Source: an uncultured Porphyromonas sp. (lineage in GTDB: Bacteria; Bacteroidota; Bacteroidia; Bacteroidales; Porphyromonadaceae). Taken from it: DNA of 64,000 bases. Shown piece by piece: positions 16,417 to 25,292 of the stretch. The notes below the pieces were generated by a model that saw nothing but the letters and a program-made list of their open reading frames with translations, ran no database searches and was not told the origin of the DNA. Within the stretch, counting starts at the first letter, position 1; each line of letters starts with the position of its first letter. The DNA lies in contig NZ_CALHVI010000020.1 of assembly GCF_938039215.1 (NCBI RefSeq), positions 1-64,000 on the forward strand. Reading direction: 5' to 3'. The translations under genes and the position numbers were made by a program.

Positions 16417-17616
16417 CTATGGGCGAGGCTCTAGGGGAAGATCCAGAGCCTGGAAGACCTTGTGGATCTTAGTGATCGCTTCGTCGAGCTGCTCGTAGGT
16501 ATGGGTAGCCATCAGAGAGAAGCGGATGAGCGTATCCTCTGGTGCTACTGCTGGTGCTACGACGGGATTGACGAAGACACCCTCTTCGAAGAGCATTGCC
16601 GTCACACGGAAGGTCTTCTCGTTGTCTCGGATGAAGAGCGGTACGATAGGCGTAGCCGTATTCCCGATCTCGAAGCCGAGTTTGCGGAAGCGGTCGAGGC
16701 AGTAGGCCGTCTTCTCCTGCAGGGCGATGACACGCTCGGGTTCGCGGAGCATGATCTCGAGCGATTTGTGAGCGGCTGCTGTAGCTGCGGGCGTGCAGCT
16801 AGCGCTGAAGATGTAGGAGCGTGCTTGATGTCGGATGTAGTTGATAGTGGTCTTGCTACCGGCGATGAAGCCTCCGATGGAAGCGAAGCTCTTGCTGAAG
16901 GTACCCATGATGAGGTCTACATGGTCCGTCAGACCAAAGTGATTGCAGACCCCACGACCGTGGTCTCCGAGTACGCCGAAGCCGTGGGCTTCGTCTACCA
17001 TGACCGAGGCTCCGTACTTCTCAGCGAGCTTGACGATCTCGGGGAGCTTGCAGAGATCACCCTCCATGCTGAAGACTCCGTCGACGACGATGAGCTTGAT
17101 ACGCTCGGGGTCGCACTGCTGGAGGCGACGCTCTAGAGCGGCCATGTCGTTGTGCTTGTAGCGGAGACTCTTAGCTGGAGAGAGGCGAATGCCTTCGATG
17201 ATGGAGGCATGATTGAGGGCATCCCAGATGATGTAGTCTTCACGCCCTAGGAGGCACGAGATCGTCCCTAGGTTGACTTGGAAGCCCGTGGAGAAGATGA
17301 TCGCATCTTCCTTGCCTGCGAACTCCGCTAGTGCCTTCTCCAAGGCGATGTGTGTGTCCAGTGTACCGTTGAGGAAGCGACTACCGGCACAGCCCGTGCC
17401 GTACTTCTCTACCGCAGCTATAGCCGCAGCCTTGACTTCGGGGTGATTCGTCAGACCGAGGTACGAGTTGGATCCGAACATCAAGACCTTACGGCCATCG
17501 ATCGTCACCACGGTGTCCTGGTCACTCTCTATCTTTCGGAAGTAGGGATAGATCCCAGCTGCTTGAGCCTTCTGGGGCTCGGTATAGCATGCTAATTTCT
17601 GCTCTAGTAAGTTCAT
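16417..17616 (-). CDS. spt: serine palmitoyltransferase (alpha-oxoamine synthase)
   Basis: A PLP enzyme of 399 residues that condenses serine with an acyl-CoA, the first step of sphingolipid synthesis in Porphyromonas and Bacteroides. The family features are GSNSYLGL near residue 48, the ring-stacking His136 (LNHASII), DEAHGFGVLG at 208, and the PLP lysine Lys242 in GTFSKSFASIGGF. The length and the GSRFLNG segment fit both Spt and the related KBL/BioF enzymes; the lack of biotin or threonine-degradation neighbours and the genus favour Spt. It is followed by the hairpin at 16339-16377. Confidence 0.8.
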   Translation of the reverse strand: MNLLEQKLACYTEPQKAQAAGIYPYFRKIESDQDTVVTIDGRKVLMFGSNSYLGLTNHPEVKAAAIAAVEKYGTGCAGSRFLNGTLDTHIALEKALAEFAGKEDAIIFSTGFQVNLGTISCLLGREDYIIWDALNHASIIEGIRLSPAKSLRYKHNDMAALERRLQQCDPERIKLIVVDGVFSMEGDLCKLPEIVKLAEKYGASVMVDEAHGFGVLGDHGRGVCNHFGLTDHVDLIMGTFSKSFASIGGFIAGSKTTINYIRHQARSYIFSASCTPAATAAAHKSLEIMLREPERVIALQEKTAYCLDRFRKLGFEIGNTATPIVPLFIRDNEKTFRVTAMLFEEGVFVNPVVAPAVAPEDTLIRFSLMATHTYEQLDEAITKIHKVFQALDLPLEPRP

Positions 17617-18014
17617 TCGTTATCTGTCAAGAGCTCACCCTCGCTAGGCAGAGTGCCTAGGACGACCCTCTGGTGTGATCGTCAGGGCGGAGCTAGGGGA
17701 GGGTGTCAGCATCATGAGGTGATGATGCCCCTCGTTCTCCTATATTACTTAGGGCTCAGCTGTGGGGGAAAATGTCCTCCTGCCGAGCGTTACAAATACG
17801 GGCAAAAGTACACATTTCTTGCAAAATCGTGCAATCCTAACTCCTTTATAGCTCTGCTAGCCCCGATTCTGAGGGCTTTTCGCTCCTGCATTGGGCGGGG
17901 TAATTTTGTTTGGCTCGGGGGGAGAAGGGCTTGCTCCTTCGTCTCTCTACCGTGCTTGCATGGACGGAGGAGGGGAGGGGGAAGCCCCGTGCCCCTACCA
18001 CCTCCATCGGACTT

Positions 18015-18067
18015 CCAGTAGCGCCTCTGGGGAGGAAGCAGTAGTGCTTCACGGGAGGCGCTACTGG
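18015..18067. repeat. nested inverted repeat
   Basis: An outer perfect 13-bp stem CCAGTAGCGCCTC/GAGGCGCTACTGG encloses an inner stem GAAGCA/TGCTTC around GTAG. It lies upstream of the -7 box of the tricorn-like gene, so it is not in that gene's leader. It may be a terminator or a mobile palindromic repeat. Confidence 0.6.
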
Positions 18068-18152
18068 TGCCCCTAGTTGGGCTGCGGAGCTGGTCTGAAG
18101 CACTCGCCCTCGCATTGCGAACGAGGGTATCGCCCCTTCCCCCCAATTGTCG

Positions 18153-18160
18153 TACCTTTG
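18153..18160 (+). promoter_or_regulatory. -7 box TACCTTTG for the tricorn-like gene
   Basis: An exact TAnnTTTG match 42 bp before the ATG at 18202. It supports 18202 rather than the upstream in-frame ATG at 18067. Confidence 0.55.
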
Positions 18161-18201
18161 AACCAAGAGTAAATAGACACATCTCCAAACTTAATAAACC
18201 A

Positions 18202-21200
18202 ATGGATCTCAAGAAACCTCTACTCTATGGTGCGCTTCTCCTCTCTGCTACGCTCTCGGCTGTAGCTCAGGAGCGTCCTCTATGGCTTCGCTATCCAGCG
18301 ATCTCCCCCGACGGCAAGACGATCGCCTTCGCCTACCAAGGGGATATCTACACCGTGCCCACCTCGGGGGGCGAGGCTCGTCGCCTCACCTCGGGCTCTG
18401 CCTATGAGTGCCATCCGGTCTGGTCTCCCGATGGCAAGCAGATCGCCTTCACCTCTGATCGCAATATGCTGGGCACTAATATCTACATCATGTCAGCCAC
18501 GGGGGGAAGTGCTCGCCAGCTGACGACGCACTCGGGGACGGAGATCCCTCAGAGCTTCACTCCCGACGGGCGGTATCTCGTCTTCAAGGCGCACATACAA
18601 GACCCCGCCTCCTCGGCACTCTTCCCTAACTCCTTCCTCTCTGAGCTCTATCGTGTACCCATCACGGGTGGTCGTCCCGAGCAGATCCTAGCGACTCCTG
18701 CCGAGGCCGTCTGCTTCAGCCGTGATGGTCGCCGTATCCTCTATCAGGAGGTGAAGACGTTTGAGAACGAGTGGCGCAAGCACCACACCTCTTCCTCCTC
18801 CCTCGATCTCCTCGAGTACGATCTAGATAAGAAGACCTACCGCTTCGTCGCTCGCCATGACGGCGAAGACCGAGATCCCGTCTATGCACCTACGGGCAAG
18901 AGCTTCTACTTCCTCAGTGAGCGAGGCGGAGGCTCGATGAATGTCTACGAGGGAAGCCTCACGGGACCCAATACCGAGGCTCAGCCCTTGACGAAGCTCT
19001 CGGGCGACCCCGTCCGCTTCCTCTCCTCTTCGCTGGATGGGCTCCTCTGCTTCGGCTATGCAGGCGAGATCTATACCCTCGTCCCTGGAGCTCGGGAGCA
19101 ACGTGTACCCATCCGCATCACCAAGGACTACCCCGAGGACGAACAGCTGCATCTGACGATGAGCCGATCCTTAGGTTCGGCAGCCGTCTCTCCCGATGGC
19201 AAGCAGGTAGCCTTCACTTCTCGTGGGGATGTCTTCGTCACGGCGACGGACTACACGACGACCCGTCAGATCACCCATGGCTCTGAGGCCAATCGTGGGG
19301 TGACCTTCGGGGCGGATAATAAGAGTGTGGTCTATGCAAGCAGTCAGGACGGTACTTGGGATCTCTATCTAGCCAAGCTAGGGCGTAGCGAAGACCCTAA
19401 CTTCCCCAATGCTCATGCCATCAAGGAAGAGAAGCTCATCCCTTCGCTCAAGGGTGAGAAGATGTACCCCCTCTTCTCTCCCGACGGCAATGAGGTCGCC
19501 TTCCTCCTAGACAGAGAGCGTCTCATGGTCTACAACCTCAAGACCCGCCAGACTCGCCAGATCACTGACGGCAAGCAGTCGCTGAGCGACTACGTCTGGT
19601 CGCCCGATGGTAAGTGGATCGCCGTCTGCTATGTCTCTCGCAATCGTGCTCCCTATACCGACATCGGTATCGTCACTGCCGAGGGAGGCCAGCCCATACA
19701 CAACCTGACGAACAGTGGCTACTTCAGCAGCAATCCCCGCTGGTCTAGCGACGGGAGCATCCTCCTGTATGAGACGGATAAGTACGGCATGCGCAACCAC
19801 GCCTCTTGGGGCTCTATGACCGACCTCATGGCGATCTTCCTCAATCGTGAGGCCTACGAGAAGTACCGCATGAACGACGAAGACCTTGCCCTCCTGGAGG
19901 AAGCAGAGAAGAAGGCTAAGGCCGACACCACTAAGTCGAAGGATAAGAGCCCAGCCACAGGCTCGGCGGAAGCTAAGAGCAAGAAGCTCGTCATCGAGTG
20001 GGACAACATCGACATGCGCACGGTGCGTCTGACGCAGAACTCCTCAGACTATGGCGACGTGATCCTCACTGCCGACGACAAGAAGCTCTACTACTTCGCT
20101 CCCTCCGACGCAGGGCAAGACCTCTGGGTCTATGATATGCGCAAGAAGACCTCCAAACTTCAGAAGGCACTTGGCCTCTCTGATCCCTTCTTCGCCTCCG
20201 ACAAGAAGGGGACGAAGCTCTTCATCCTAGGGGGGTCGCCCATGACCCTTGATCCCAAGACCGACGCTACCAAGGCCATCACCATGGCGGGCCGCCGTCA
20301 TATCGACCGAGTCAAGGAGCGTGAAGTCATGTACGAAGAAGTCGTTCGTGAGGAGGCCGCTCGCTTCTACCGCAAGGATATGCACGGGGTGAACTGGAAG
20401 CAACTGACGGATCACTACCGTACCTTCCTCCCCTATATCGACAACAATCAGGACTTCGCTGAGATGCTCAGCGAACTGCTGGGTGAGCTCAACGTCTCCC
20501 ATACGGGAGCCCGTGCCCGTAGCTCCTCTTCGGCCTTCCCGACAGCAGAGCTCGGTCTCTTCCTCTCTCCAGTGAAGGGCTCTGGCGCTCTCCTCGTCGA
20601 TGAGATCGTAGCAGGCGGGCCCTTCGACACCTCTCGCACCAAGCTCCAGAAGGGCTGTATGATCACTGCCCTCGAGGGGGTAGAGCTTCGTGAGGGGCAG
20701 GATTACTTCCCTCTGCTCAATGACAAGGTCGGTAAGCGTCTACTCGTCTCCTTCCGCACTCCAGCAGGGGAGCAGCACGACGAAGTCATCCGACCCATCT
20801 CCTCCTCCGAGCTCTCACGCCTACTCTATCAGCGCTGGGTCAAGCAGCGTGCCGCCGAAGTCGAGCGTATCTCTGGCGGAGAACTGGGCTACGTACATAT
20901 CCCATCCATGGGTGACCCCAGCTTCCGTACCGTCTACTCGGATGTCCTCGGCAAGTACTACCAGAAGAAGGGGATCGTCATCGATATTCGCTACAATGGA
21001 GGTGGTCGCCTGCATGAGGATATCGAAGCCTTCTTCACCGGTACCCACTATGCTGATCAGGTCGTCCGAGGCCGCCAGTATTCGGAGATGTCTTCCCGTC
21101 GCTGGAACCGCCCCTCTGTCCTCGTGACCTGCGAAGCCGACTACAGCAATGCGCATGGTACGCCCTGGGTCTACCAGCATCTCAAGGTCGGTAAGGTCGT

Positions 21201-21432
21201 CGGGATGCCCGTAGCAGGGACGATGACCAGCGTGAACTGGGTGACGCTCCTCGATCCCAGTGTCTACTTCGGGATCCCTGCCGTAGGCTTCCGCCTCAAG
21301 GATGGTCGCTATCTGGAGAATACCCAGATGGAGCCTGATGTCGTCGTGCCCCTTGATCCGAATAAGGTGCTTCAGGGCATCGATACCCAGCTCGCTAAGG
21401 CTGTCGAAGTGCTCAAGGCAGAGACGAAGTAG
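18202..21432 (+). CDS. tricorn-like protease, exported
   Basis: A 1,076-residue multidomain serine peptidase of family S41. A signal peptide (about 1-22, ending SAVAQ) is followed by two sets of PD40 propeller repeats with repeated SPDG motifs (about 30-330 and 340-610). Then come a Lys/Ala/Asp-rich linker (about 605-640), a helical segment, a PDZ domain (about 770-865) and the S41 core. The nucleophile should be Ser982 in ADYSNAHGT. GIVIDIRYNGGGRL and GIPAVGFRLKDGRYLEN are the other core motifs. Bacteroidota homologues act in the periplasm on peptides; this role is inferred from the family. It is flanked by its own -7 box and a strong terminator. Confidence 0.88.
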   Translation: MDLKKPLLYGALLLSATLSAVAQERPLWLRYPAISPDGKTIAFAYQGDIYTVPTSGGEARRLTSGSAYECHPVWSPDGKQIAFTSDRNMLGTNIYIMSATGGSARQLTTHSGTEIPQSFTPDGRYLVFKAHIQDPASSALFPNSFLSELYRVPITGGRPEQILATPAEAVCFSRDGRRILYQEVKTFENEWRKHHTSSSSLDLLEYDLDKKTYRFVARHDGEDRDPVYAPTGKSFYFLSERGGGSMNVYEGSLTGPNTEAQPLTKLSGDPVRFLSSSLDGLLCFGYAGEIYTLVPGAREQRVPIRITKDYPEDEQLHLTMSRSLGSAAVSPDGKQVAFTSRGDVFVTATDYTTTRQITHGSEANRGVTFGADNKSVVYASSQDGTWDLYLAKLGRSEDPNFPNAHAIKEEKLIPSLKGEKMYPLFSPDGNEVAFLLDRERLMVYNLKTRQTRQITDGKQSLSDYVWSPDGKWIAVCYVSRNRAPYTDIGIVTAEGGQPIHNLTNSGYFSSNPRWSSDGSILLYETDKYGMRNHASWGSMTDLMAIFLNREAYEKYRMNDEDLALLEEAEKKAKADTTKSKDKSPATGSAEAKSKKLVIEWDNIDMRTVRLTQNSSDYGDVILTADDKKLYYFAPSDAGQDLWVYDMRKKTSKLQKALGLSDPFFASDKKGTKLFILGGSPMTLDPKTDATKAITMAGRRHIDRVKEREVMYEEVVREEAARFYRKDMHGVNWKQLTDHYRTFLPYIDNNQDFAEMLSELLGELNVSHTGARARSSSSAFPTAELGLFLSPVKGSGALLVDEIVAGGPFDTSRTKLQKGCMITALEGVELREGQDYFPLLNDKVGKRLLVSFRTPAGEQHDEVIRPISSSELSRLLYQRWVKQRAAEVERISGGELGYVHIPSMGDPSFRTVYSDVLGKYYQKKGIVIDIRYNGGGRLHEDIEAFFTGTHYADQVVRGRQYSEMSSRRWNRPSVLVTCEADYSNAHGTPWVYQHLKVGKVVGMPVAGTMTSVNWVTLLDPSVYFGIPAVGFRLKDGRYLENTQMEPDVVVPLDPNKVLQGIDTQLAKAVEVLKAETK

Positions 21433-21466
21433 CGCCCTCGCTCCTTCCTCTATACTTATAATAGAC

Positions 21467-21499
21467 GTAGCCCCTGCATCCCAGCGATGCAGGGGCTAC
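21467..21499 (+). terminator. terminator after the tricorn-like gene
   Basis: A perfect 14-bp stem GTAGCCCCTGCATC/GATGCAGGGGCTAC with a 5-nt loop, 35 bp after the stop. The mutY promoter box follows immediately. Confidence 0.8.
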
Positions 21500-21511
21500 G
21501 ATGCTATAGCG

Positions 21512-21519
21512 TATCTTTG
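21512..21519 (+). promoter_or_regulatory. -7 box TATCTTTG for mutY
   Basis: An exact TAnnTTTG match. The expected start of transcription is about 21525, so translation from 21526 would be almost leaderless; the ATG at 21559 would have a 34-nt leader. Confidence 0.5.
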
Positions 21520-21525
21520 TGCCCG

Positions 21526-22638
21526 ATGAAGAGGACTACTGCCGAGGCGCTCCCGCCTATGCCCCATACCCGAGAGATCCAGAGCCGCCTAGGCGCATGG
21601 TACGATGAGCATGCCCGCCCCTTGCCTTGGCGAGAGGATGTCTCTGCCTACCACGTCCTGCTCTCCGAGATCATTCTCCAGCAGACACGGGTAGACCAAG
21701 GGATGAGCTACTACTTCCGCTTCACCGAGCGTTTCCCTCGTGTCGAAGATCTGGCGGCGGCATCGGAGGATGAGGTGCTCCTGCTCTGGCAGGGCCTCGG
21801 CTACTACTCCCGAGGGCGCAACCTGCGCCGAGCAGCCGAGATCATCGTCTCAGACTTTGGGGGCGAGATCCCTCGTACCCTTGAGGAGCTCAGCCGATTG
21901 CCAGGGGTCGGTCCTTACACCCGAGGGGCTATCCTCTCCTTTGCCTACGATCTCCCTTATCCGACAGTTGATGGCAATGTCTATCGGGTGCTCAGTCGTC
22001 TCTTCGCCCTCTCAGCTCCGATCGATACCACGACGGGGCAGCGTCTCTACTGGGCTGTGGCCGAGGCTCTCCTCGATAGGGCACACCCAGGGCGACACAA
22101 CCAAGGCCTCATAGAGCTTGGTGCCCTCTGCTGTCTTCCCCGTCGGCCACACTGCTCGGAGTGTCCGCTGGAGCCCTATTGTCTAGCACATCGCTCGGGT
22201 ATCGAAGAGCAGCTACCGATCAAGCAGGGGAAGACTAAGGTGCTCCCCCGCTACATGTACTACTTCCTCGTCAGGATCACCGATGAGGCGGGCAGGTCGC
22301 ATCTCTTGATCCATCGCCGTGGAGCGGGGGATATCTGGCAGGGGCTCTATGAGCTTCCACTCGTAGAGACGGGTGAAGAGGGGATAGAGGTCGAGACCCT
22401 CACCGAAGAGGCGAGCTTCCGCCGACTTCTCTCGGGGCTCGAGGCTCCACGCTTCCATAGTACCCCCCTCTCGAAGCACGCACATCGCCTCTCCCATCGC
22501 CAGATCTACGCCACACTCTTCCTCATCGAAGCCTCGGGGGTAGATCCTTCGCTCGACTATCTCCTTATCCCTGAGAGCGAGCGGGGAGCTTATGCCTTCC
22601 CCATCCTCATAGAGCGACTGCTAGCTCAGGTTAGATAA
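21526..22638 (+). CDS. mutY: A/G-specific adenine glycosylase (MutY)
   Basis: A base-excision repair enzyme removing adenine opposite 8-oxoguanine. The features are LLSEIILQQTRVDQ with the catalytic Glu, a helix-hairpin-helix LPGVGPYTRGAI, VDGNVYRVLSRLF with the catalytic Asp, and four iron-sulfur Cys in CCLPRRPHCSECPLEPYC. A C-terminal NUDIX-like domain recognises 8-oxoG (LLIHRRGAGDIWQGLYELP). From 21526 it has 370 residues, normal for MutY. The start is uncertain: 21559 (MPHTREI) is closer to usual MutY N-termini, and the frame is open back to 21487 inside the preceding terminator. Confidence 0.92.
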   Translation: MKRTTAEALPPMPHTREIQSRLGAWYDEHARPLPWREDVSAYHVLLSEIILQQTRVDQGMSYYFRFTERFPRVEDLAAASEDEVLLLWQGLGYYSRGRNLRRAAEIIVSDFGGEIPRTLEELSRLPGVGPYTRGAILSFAYDLPYPTVDGNVYRVLSRLFALSAPIDTTTGQRLYWAVAEALLDRAHPGRHNQGLIELGALCCLPRRPHCSECPLEPYCLAHRSGIEEQLPIKQGKTKVLPRYMYYFLVRITDEAGRSHLLIHRRGAGDIWQGLYELPLVETGEEGIEVETLTEEASFRRLLSGLEAPRFHSTPLSKHAHRLSHRQIYATLFLIEASGVDPSLDYLLIPESERGAYAFPILIERLLAQVR

Positions 22639-22645
22639 AAATGCC

Positions 22646-22653
22646 TATCTTTG
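22646..22653 (+). promoter_or_regulatory. -7 box TATCTTTG for rpmH
   Basis: An exact TAnnTTTG match, 58 bp upstream of the rpmH ATG and just after the mutY stop. Confidence 0.55.
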
Positions 22654-22711
22654 TGGCTCAAAATGCAGACCATCAGGAAATAGTAAGCAATAAATATATT
22701 AGACAACCGAG

Positions 22712-22864
22712 ATGAAAAGAACGTTCCAACCATCGAACCGTAAGAGAAAGAACAAGCACGGCTTCCGTGCTCGCATGGCTTCTGCCAATGGTCGTCGTGT
22801 ACTCGCTGCACGCCGTGCTAAGGGTCGTGCTAAGCTCACCGTATCTGACGAATACGTAGGCTAA
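22712..22864 (+). CDS. rpmH: 50S ribosomal protein L34
   Basis: A 50-residue, strongly basic protein starting [20 protein letters not shown], which is the L34 signature, and continuing [19 protein letters not shown]. It is a component of the large ribosomal subunit. The start is the only ATG that gives the full conserved N-terminus. It has its own -7 box upstream and a strong intrinsic terminator 25 bp downstream, so it is a single-gene unit here, not in the dnaA/rnpA arrangement seen in many bacteria. Confidence 0.96.
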   Translation: MKRTFQPSNRKRKNKHGFRARMASANGRRVLAARRAKGRAKLTVSDEYVG

Positions 22865-22889
22865 GAGCTACTCTTCGGAAATTGACTCT

Positions 22890-22931
22890 GCAAGGGGTCT
22901 TTCGTAGTGCGCACTACGAGAGACCCCTTGC
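22890..22931 (+). terminator. rpmH terminator
   Basis: A long stem GCAAGGGGTCT/AGACCCCTTGC with an inner palindrome CGTAGTGCGCACTACG, followed by CTTTTG. Confidence 0.85.
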
Positions 22932-23014
22932 CTTTTGTATCGGCTCGGGAGAGGAGGAAGGCTGGGAAAGTGAATGGGCTTTGCACAGGATTGAGGAAAG
23001 TGTGCAGATTTGTC

Positions 23015-23022
23015 TATCTTTG
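23015..23022 (+). promoter_or_regulatory. promoter of the FadL-type gene
   Basis: A TATCTTTG -7 box, with a TTG at 22991-22993 spaced 21 bp upstream as a possible -33 element. It lies 57 bp before the gene start. Confidence 0.5.
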
Positions 23023-23078
23023 TTTGCCTCTCTAGGCGCTCCATAGGGGCAGAGAGGCATCCTTTATCCTAGATAGTA

Positions 23079-24617
23079 ATGAAAAGAAATCTACTTACTG
23101 GGCTTCTTGCCCTCACTTCTCTTACGGCAGCCCAAGCAGGTGGCCTGCTGAACAATACGAGCCTCCATGCGCTCTATCTGCGTAGTCTGGCTCGTAATGC
23201 CTCGCTCGCTATCGACGCTACTTACTACAACCCCGCAGGGCTCGTCTTCACGCCCGACGGCTGGCGCTTCTCGATTAATAGCCAGACTGTCCTCCAGCGC
23301 AGAGACATAGAGGCCACCTTCGCTCCCTTCGCTTACGGCGGAGGAAGCGCTACGAAGCACTTCGAGGGGAAGGCTATGGCTCCTATCGTGCCTACCCTCA
23401 TGGCCTCCTACAAGCGTGGCGACTGGGCCTTCTCTGCCGTAGCAGGTGTCTTCGGTGGCGGGGGTAAGGCTAGCTTCACCAGCGGTCTCCCTCAGTTCGA
23501 GTCGGGGGTAGCGATGATCCCTACCATCACGCAGGCGATCGCTCAGCAGGCTTCTGGCCTCGCTAACCTCCCCGATGATGTCCTTCCTCCGATGGCAAAG
23601 CTCGGGCTATCCCGTGTGCTCAATCCCCTCAAGGCGGCTAACAAGTACAGCGTAGACAGCCAGCTCGAAGGCCTGCAGTATGTCCTCGGGCTACAGCTGG
23701 GAGCTAGCTACAAGATCAATGCTCATCTGAGTGCGTACCTAGGGGCTCGTCTGAACTATGCCTACAATACCTACTCGGGCTACATCCGTGATATCAAGGT
23801 CAGTGGAGAAGATGGAGCGATGCACAGCGCACCTCTCTACTTCGGTGCCATCGCTGCTGGGATCGAGGCGGCTAAGCCTATGATCAATGGTCTGCCCGAT
23901 GCCGTCAAGCAGAAGGTACAGCCCTTGCTCGGTGTCCCCGCTCTGCTGGCAAAGAACTCTACCGACAAGCATATCGAAGTCAAGCAGACGGGTCTAGGGC
24001 TTGCTCCTATCCTCGGGTTGAACTTCAACTACGAAGGCCTCAATATCGGTGCTCGCTATGAATTCCGTACGGCTATCGAGGTGAAGAACAAGACCAAGGC
24101 CAATGACTCGGGTATGAGCCAGTTCGCAGACGGTGCACGTGTGGCCAATGACCTCCCTGCCGTCCTCGGCCTCGGTGCTTCTTATCGTGTCCTCCCCACA
24201 CTTACGGCTGCTGTCAGCTACAATCACTTCTTCGAGAAGGATGCCCGTATGGCTGGCGACAAGCAGAAGTCGCTCGAGCATGACACCAACGAATACCTCT
24301 TCGGTCTCGAATGGAATGCGCTCTCTTGGCTCGACGTAAGTGGTGGTGTCCAGCTGACACGCAAGGGGGTGAGTGATGCTTACCAGAGCAACATCCACTT
24401 CGATATGAGTTCTACCTCCTACGGGTTAGGCGTAGGGCTGCACCTGACGAAGGAGATCCAGCTCAACCTTGCCTACATGATCTCTGACTACAAGGATCAC
24501 ACGAAGGAGGTCAAGGCATACGCTTCTCAGCCCGCTCTCGGGATCACGCTCCCTGCCAAGGAGGTCTATTCGCGCAAGAATCAGATCTTCTCGATTGGGC
24601 TCGACTACACGCTCTAG
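23079..24617 (+). CDS. FadL/OMPP1-type outer-membrane transporter
   Basis: An outer-membrane beta-barrel of 512 residues for hydrophobic compounds. A signal peptide (about 1-20, ending AAQAGG) is followed by ATYYNPAGL, the conserved NPA-type motif of FadL proteins. Many alternating beta segments follow, and the C-terminus is IGLDYTL. The family imports fatty acids or aromatic compounds; the substrate here is unknown. It is a single-gene unit with its own promoter and a hairpin just after the stop. Confidence 0.85.
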   Translation: MKRNLLTGLLALTSLTAAQAGGLLNNTSLHALYLRSLARNASLAIDATYYNPAGLVFTPDGWRFSINSQTVLQRRDIEATFAPFAYGGGSATKHFEGKAMAPIVPTLMASYKRGDWAFSAVAGVFGGGGKASFTSGLPQFESGVAMIPTITQAIAQQASGLANLPDDVLPPMAKLGLSRVLNPLKAANKYSVDSQLEGLQYVLGLQLGASYKINAHLSAYLGARLNYAYNTYSGYIRDIKVSGEDGAMHSAPLYFGAIAAGIEAAKPMINGLPDAVKQKVQPLLGVPALLAKNSTDKHIEVKQTGLGLAPILGLNFNYEGLNIGARYEFRTAIEVKNKTKANDSGMSQFADGARVANDLPAVLGLGASYRVLPTLTAAVSYNHFFEKDARMAGDKQKSLEHDTNEYLFGLEWNALSWLDVSGGVQLTRKGVSDAYQSNIHFDMSSTSYGLGVGLHLTKEIQLNLAYMISDYKDHTKEVKAYASQPALGITLPAKEVYSRKNQIFSIGLDYTL

Positions 24618-24626
24618 GATAGGGTA

Positions 24627-24649
24627 GGGGCTCACCACGTGTGAGCCCC
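24627..24649 (+). terminator. terminator after the FadL-type gene
   Basis: A 9-bp GC-rich stem GGGGCTCAC/GTGAGCCCC with a 5-nt loop, 10 bp after the stop. Confidence 0.7.
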
Positions 24650-24788
24650 GCCTTCCTCTAGGCGAGACGGCTTCTTGGCTAGCACTCGGGGGCAGGCTCT
24701 TGATACAAGCCCCCTCCAGAGCGTCTACTCTTCTCCCGCCATCTTCTCATCCGAGGAGAGGCACTAGAGGCCAACTCGCTAATTCTTT

Positions 24789-24796
24789 GTATCTTT
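24789..24796 (+). promoter_or_regulatory. -7 box TATCTTTG for rpsO
   Basis: An exact TAnnTTTG match about 112 bp before the rpsO ATG. It leaves a leader of about 105 nt with complementary segments (GTCGTC near 24814-24819 and GACGAC near 24867-24872) that could be an S15 autoregulatory structure. Confidence 0.5.
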
Positions 24797-24908
24797 GCGC
24801 TCACGATCCGAACGTCGTCTGACTGCTCCTGACTTCCCCCTCTAGGGAGAAGGCGGTGAGACGAGCTGACGACGGCGGTATTTTGTTTCACTATCCACAA
24901 TACAACGT

Positions 24909-25178
24909 ATGTATTTAGATTCAGCTAAGAAGACCGAGCTCTTCGAAAAGTATGGTAAGTCCTCTACGGACACGGGTAGCCCTGAAAGCCAGATTGCCCT
25001 CTTCACCTTCCGTATCGCTCATCTGACGGGTCACCTTCAGAAGAACAAGAAGGACTACAGCACGCAGCGTGCGCTTAAGATGATCATCGGTAAGCGTCGT
25101 CGCATGCTCGACTACCTCCAGAAGGTAGACATCGAGCGCTATCGTGCGATCATCAAGGAACTCGGTATCCGTCGCTAA
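24909..25178 (+). CDS. rpsO: 30S ribosomal protein S15
   Basis: An 89-residue protein with the S15 signature: TGSPESQIALFTFRIAHLTGHL, KDYSTQRALKMIIGKRRRMLDYL, and a basic C-terminal IKELGIRR. It binds 16S rRNA in the small subunit platform. The length is standard. A long leader precedes it and a very strong hairpin follows 40 bp after the stop, so it is a separate unit. pnp, the usual neighbour in many bacteria, is not present. Confidence 0.97.
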   Translation: MYLDSAKKTELFEKYGKSSTDTGSPESQIALFTFRIAHLTGHLQKNKKDYSTQRALKMIIGKRRRMLDYLQKVDIERYRAIIKELGIRR

Positions 25179-25218
25179 GACTTACGAACGCCCCTAGCTG
25201 GGGGTGCTTCATACCAAA

Positions 25219-25264
25219 GACTCCGCCCCAGAGCTGTCACTAGGACAGACTCTGGGGCGGAGTC
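25219..25264. terminator. bidirectional terminator rpsO / nadK
   Basis: A 15-bp perfect outer stem GACTCCGCCCCAGAG/CTCTGGGGCGGAGTC with an inner CTGTC/GACAG stem, between the convergent rpsO and nadK genes. Confidence 0.85.
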
Positions 25265-25292
25265 GCTTTAGGGGGATGCCTGCTCGAGGCTC

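Larger units (their letters stand above)
17617..18201. other. divergent promoter region, spt / tricorn
   Basis: No gene. It holds a TACTTTTG box on the minus strand (17803-17810) that could serve spt, a nested hairpin at 18015-18067, and a TACCTTTG box (18153-18160) for the tricorn-like gene. Open frames across the region are not supported by any protein feature. Confidence 0.5.
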
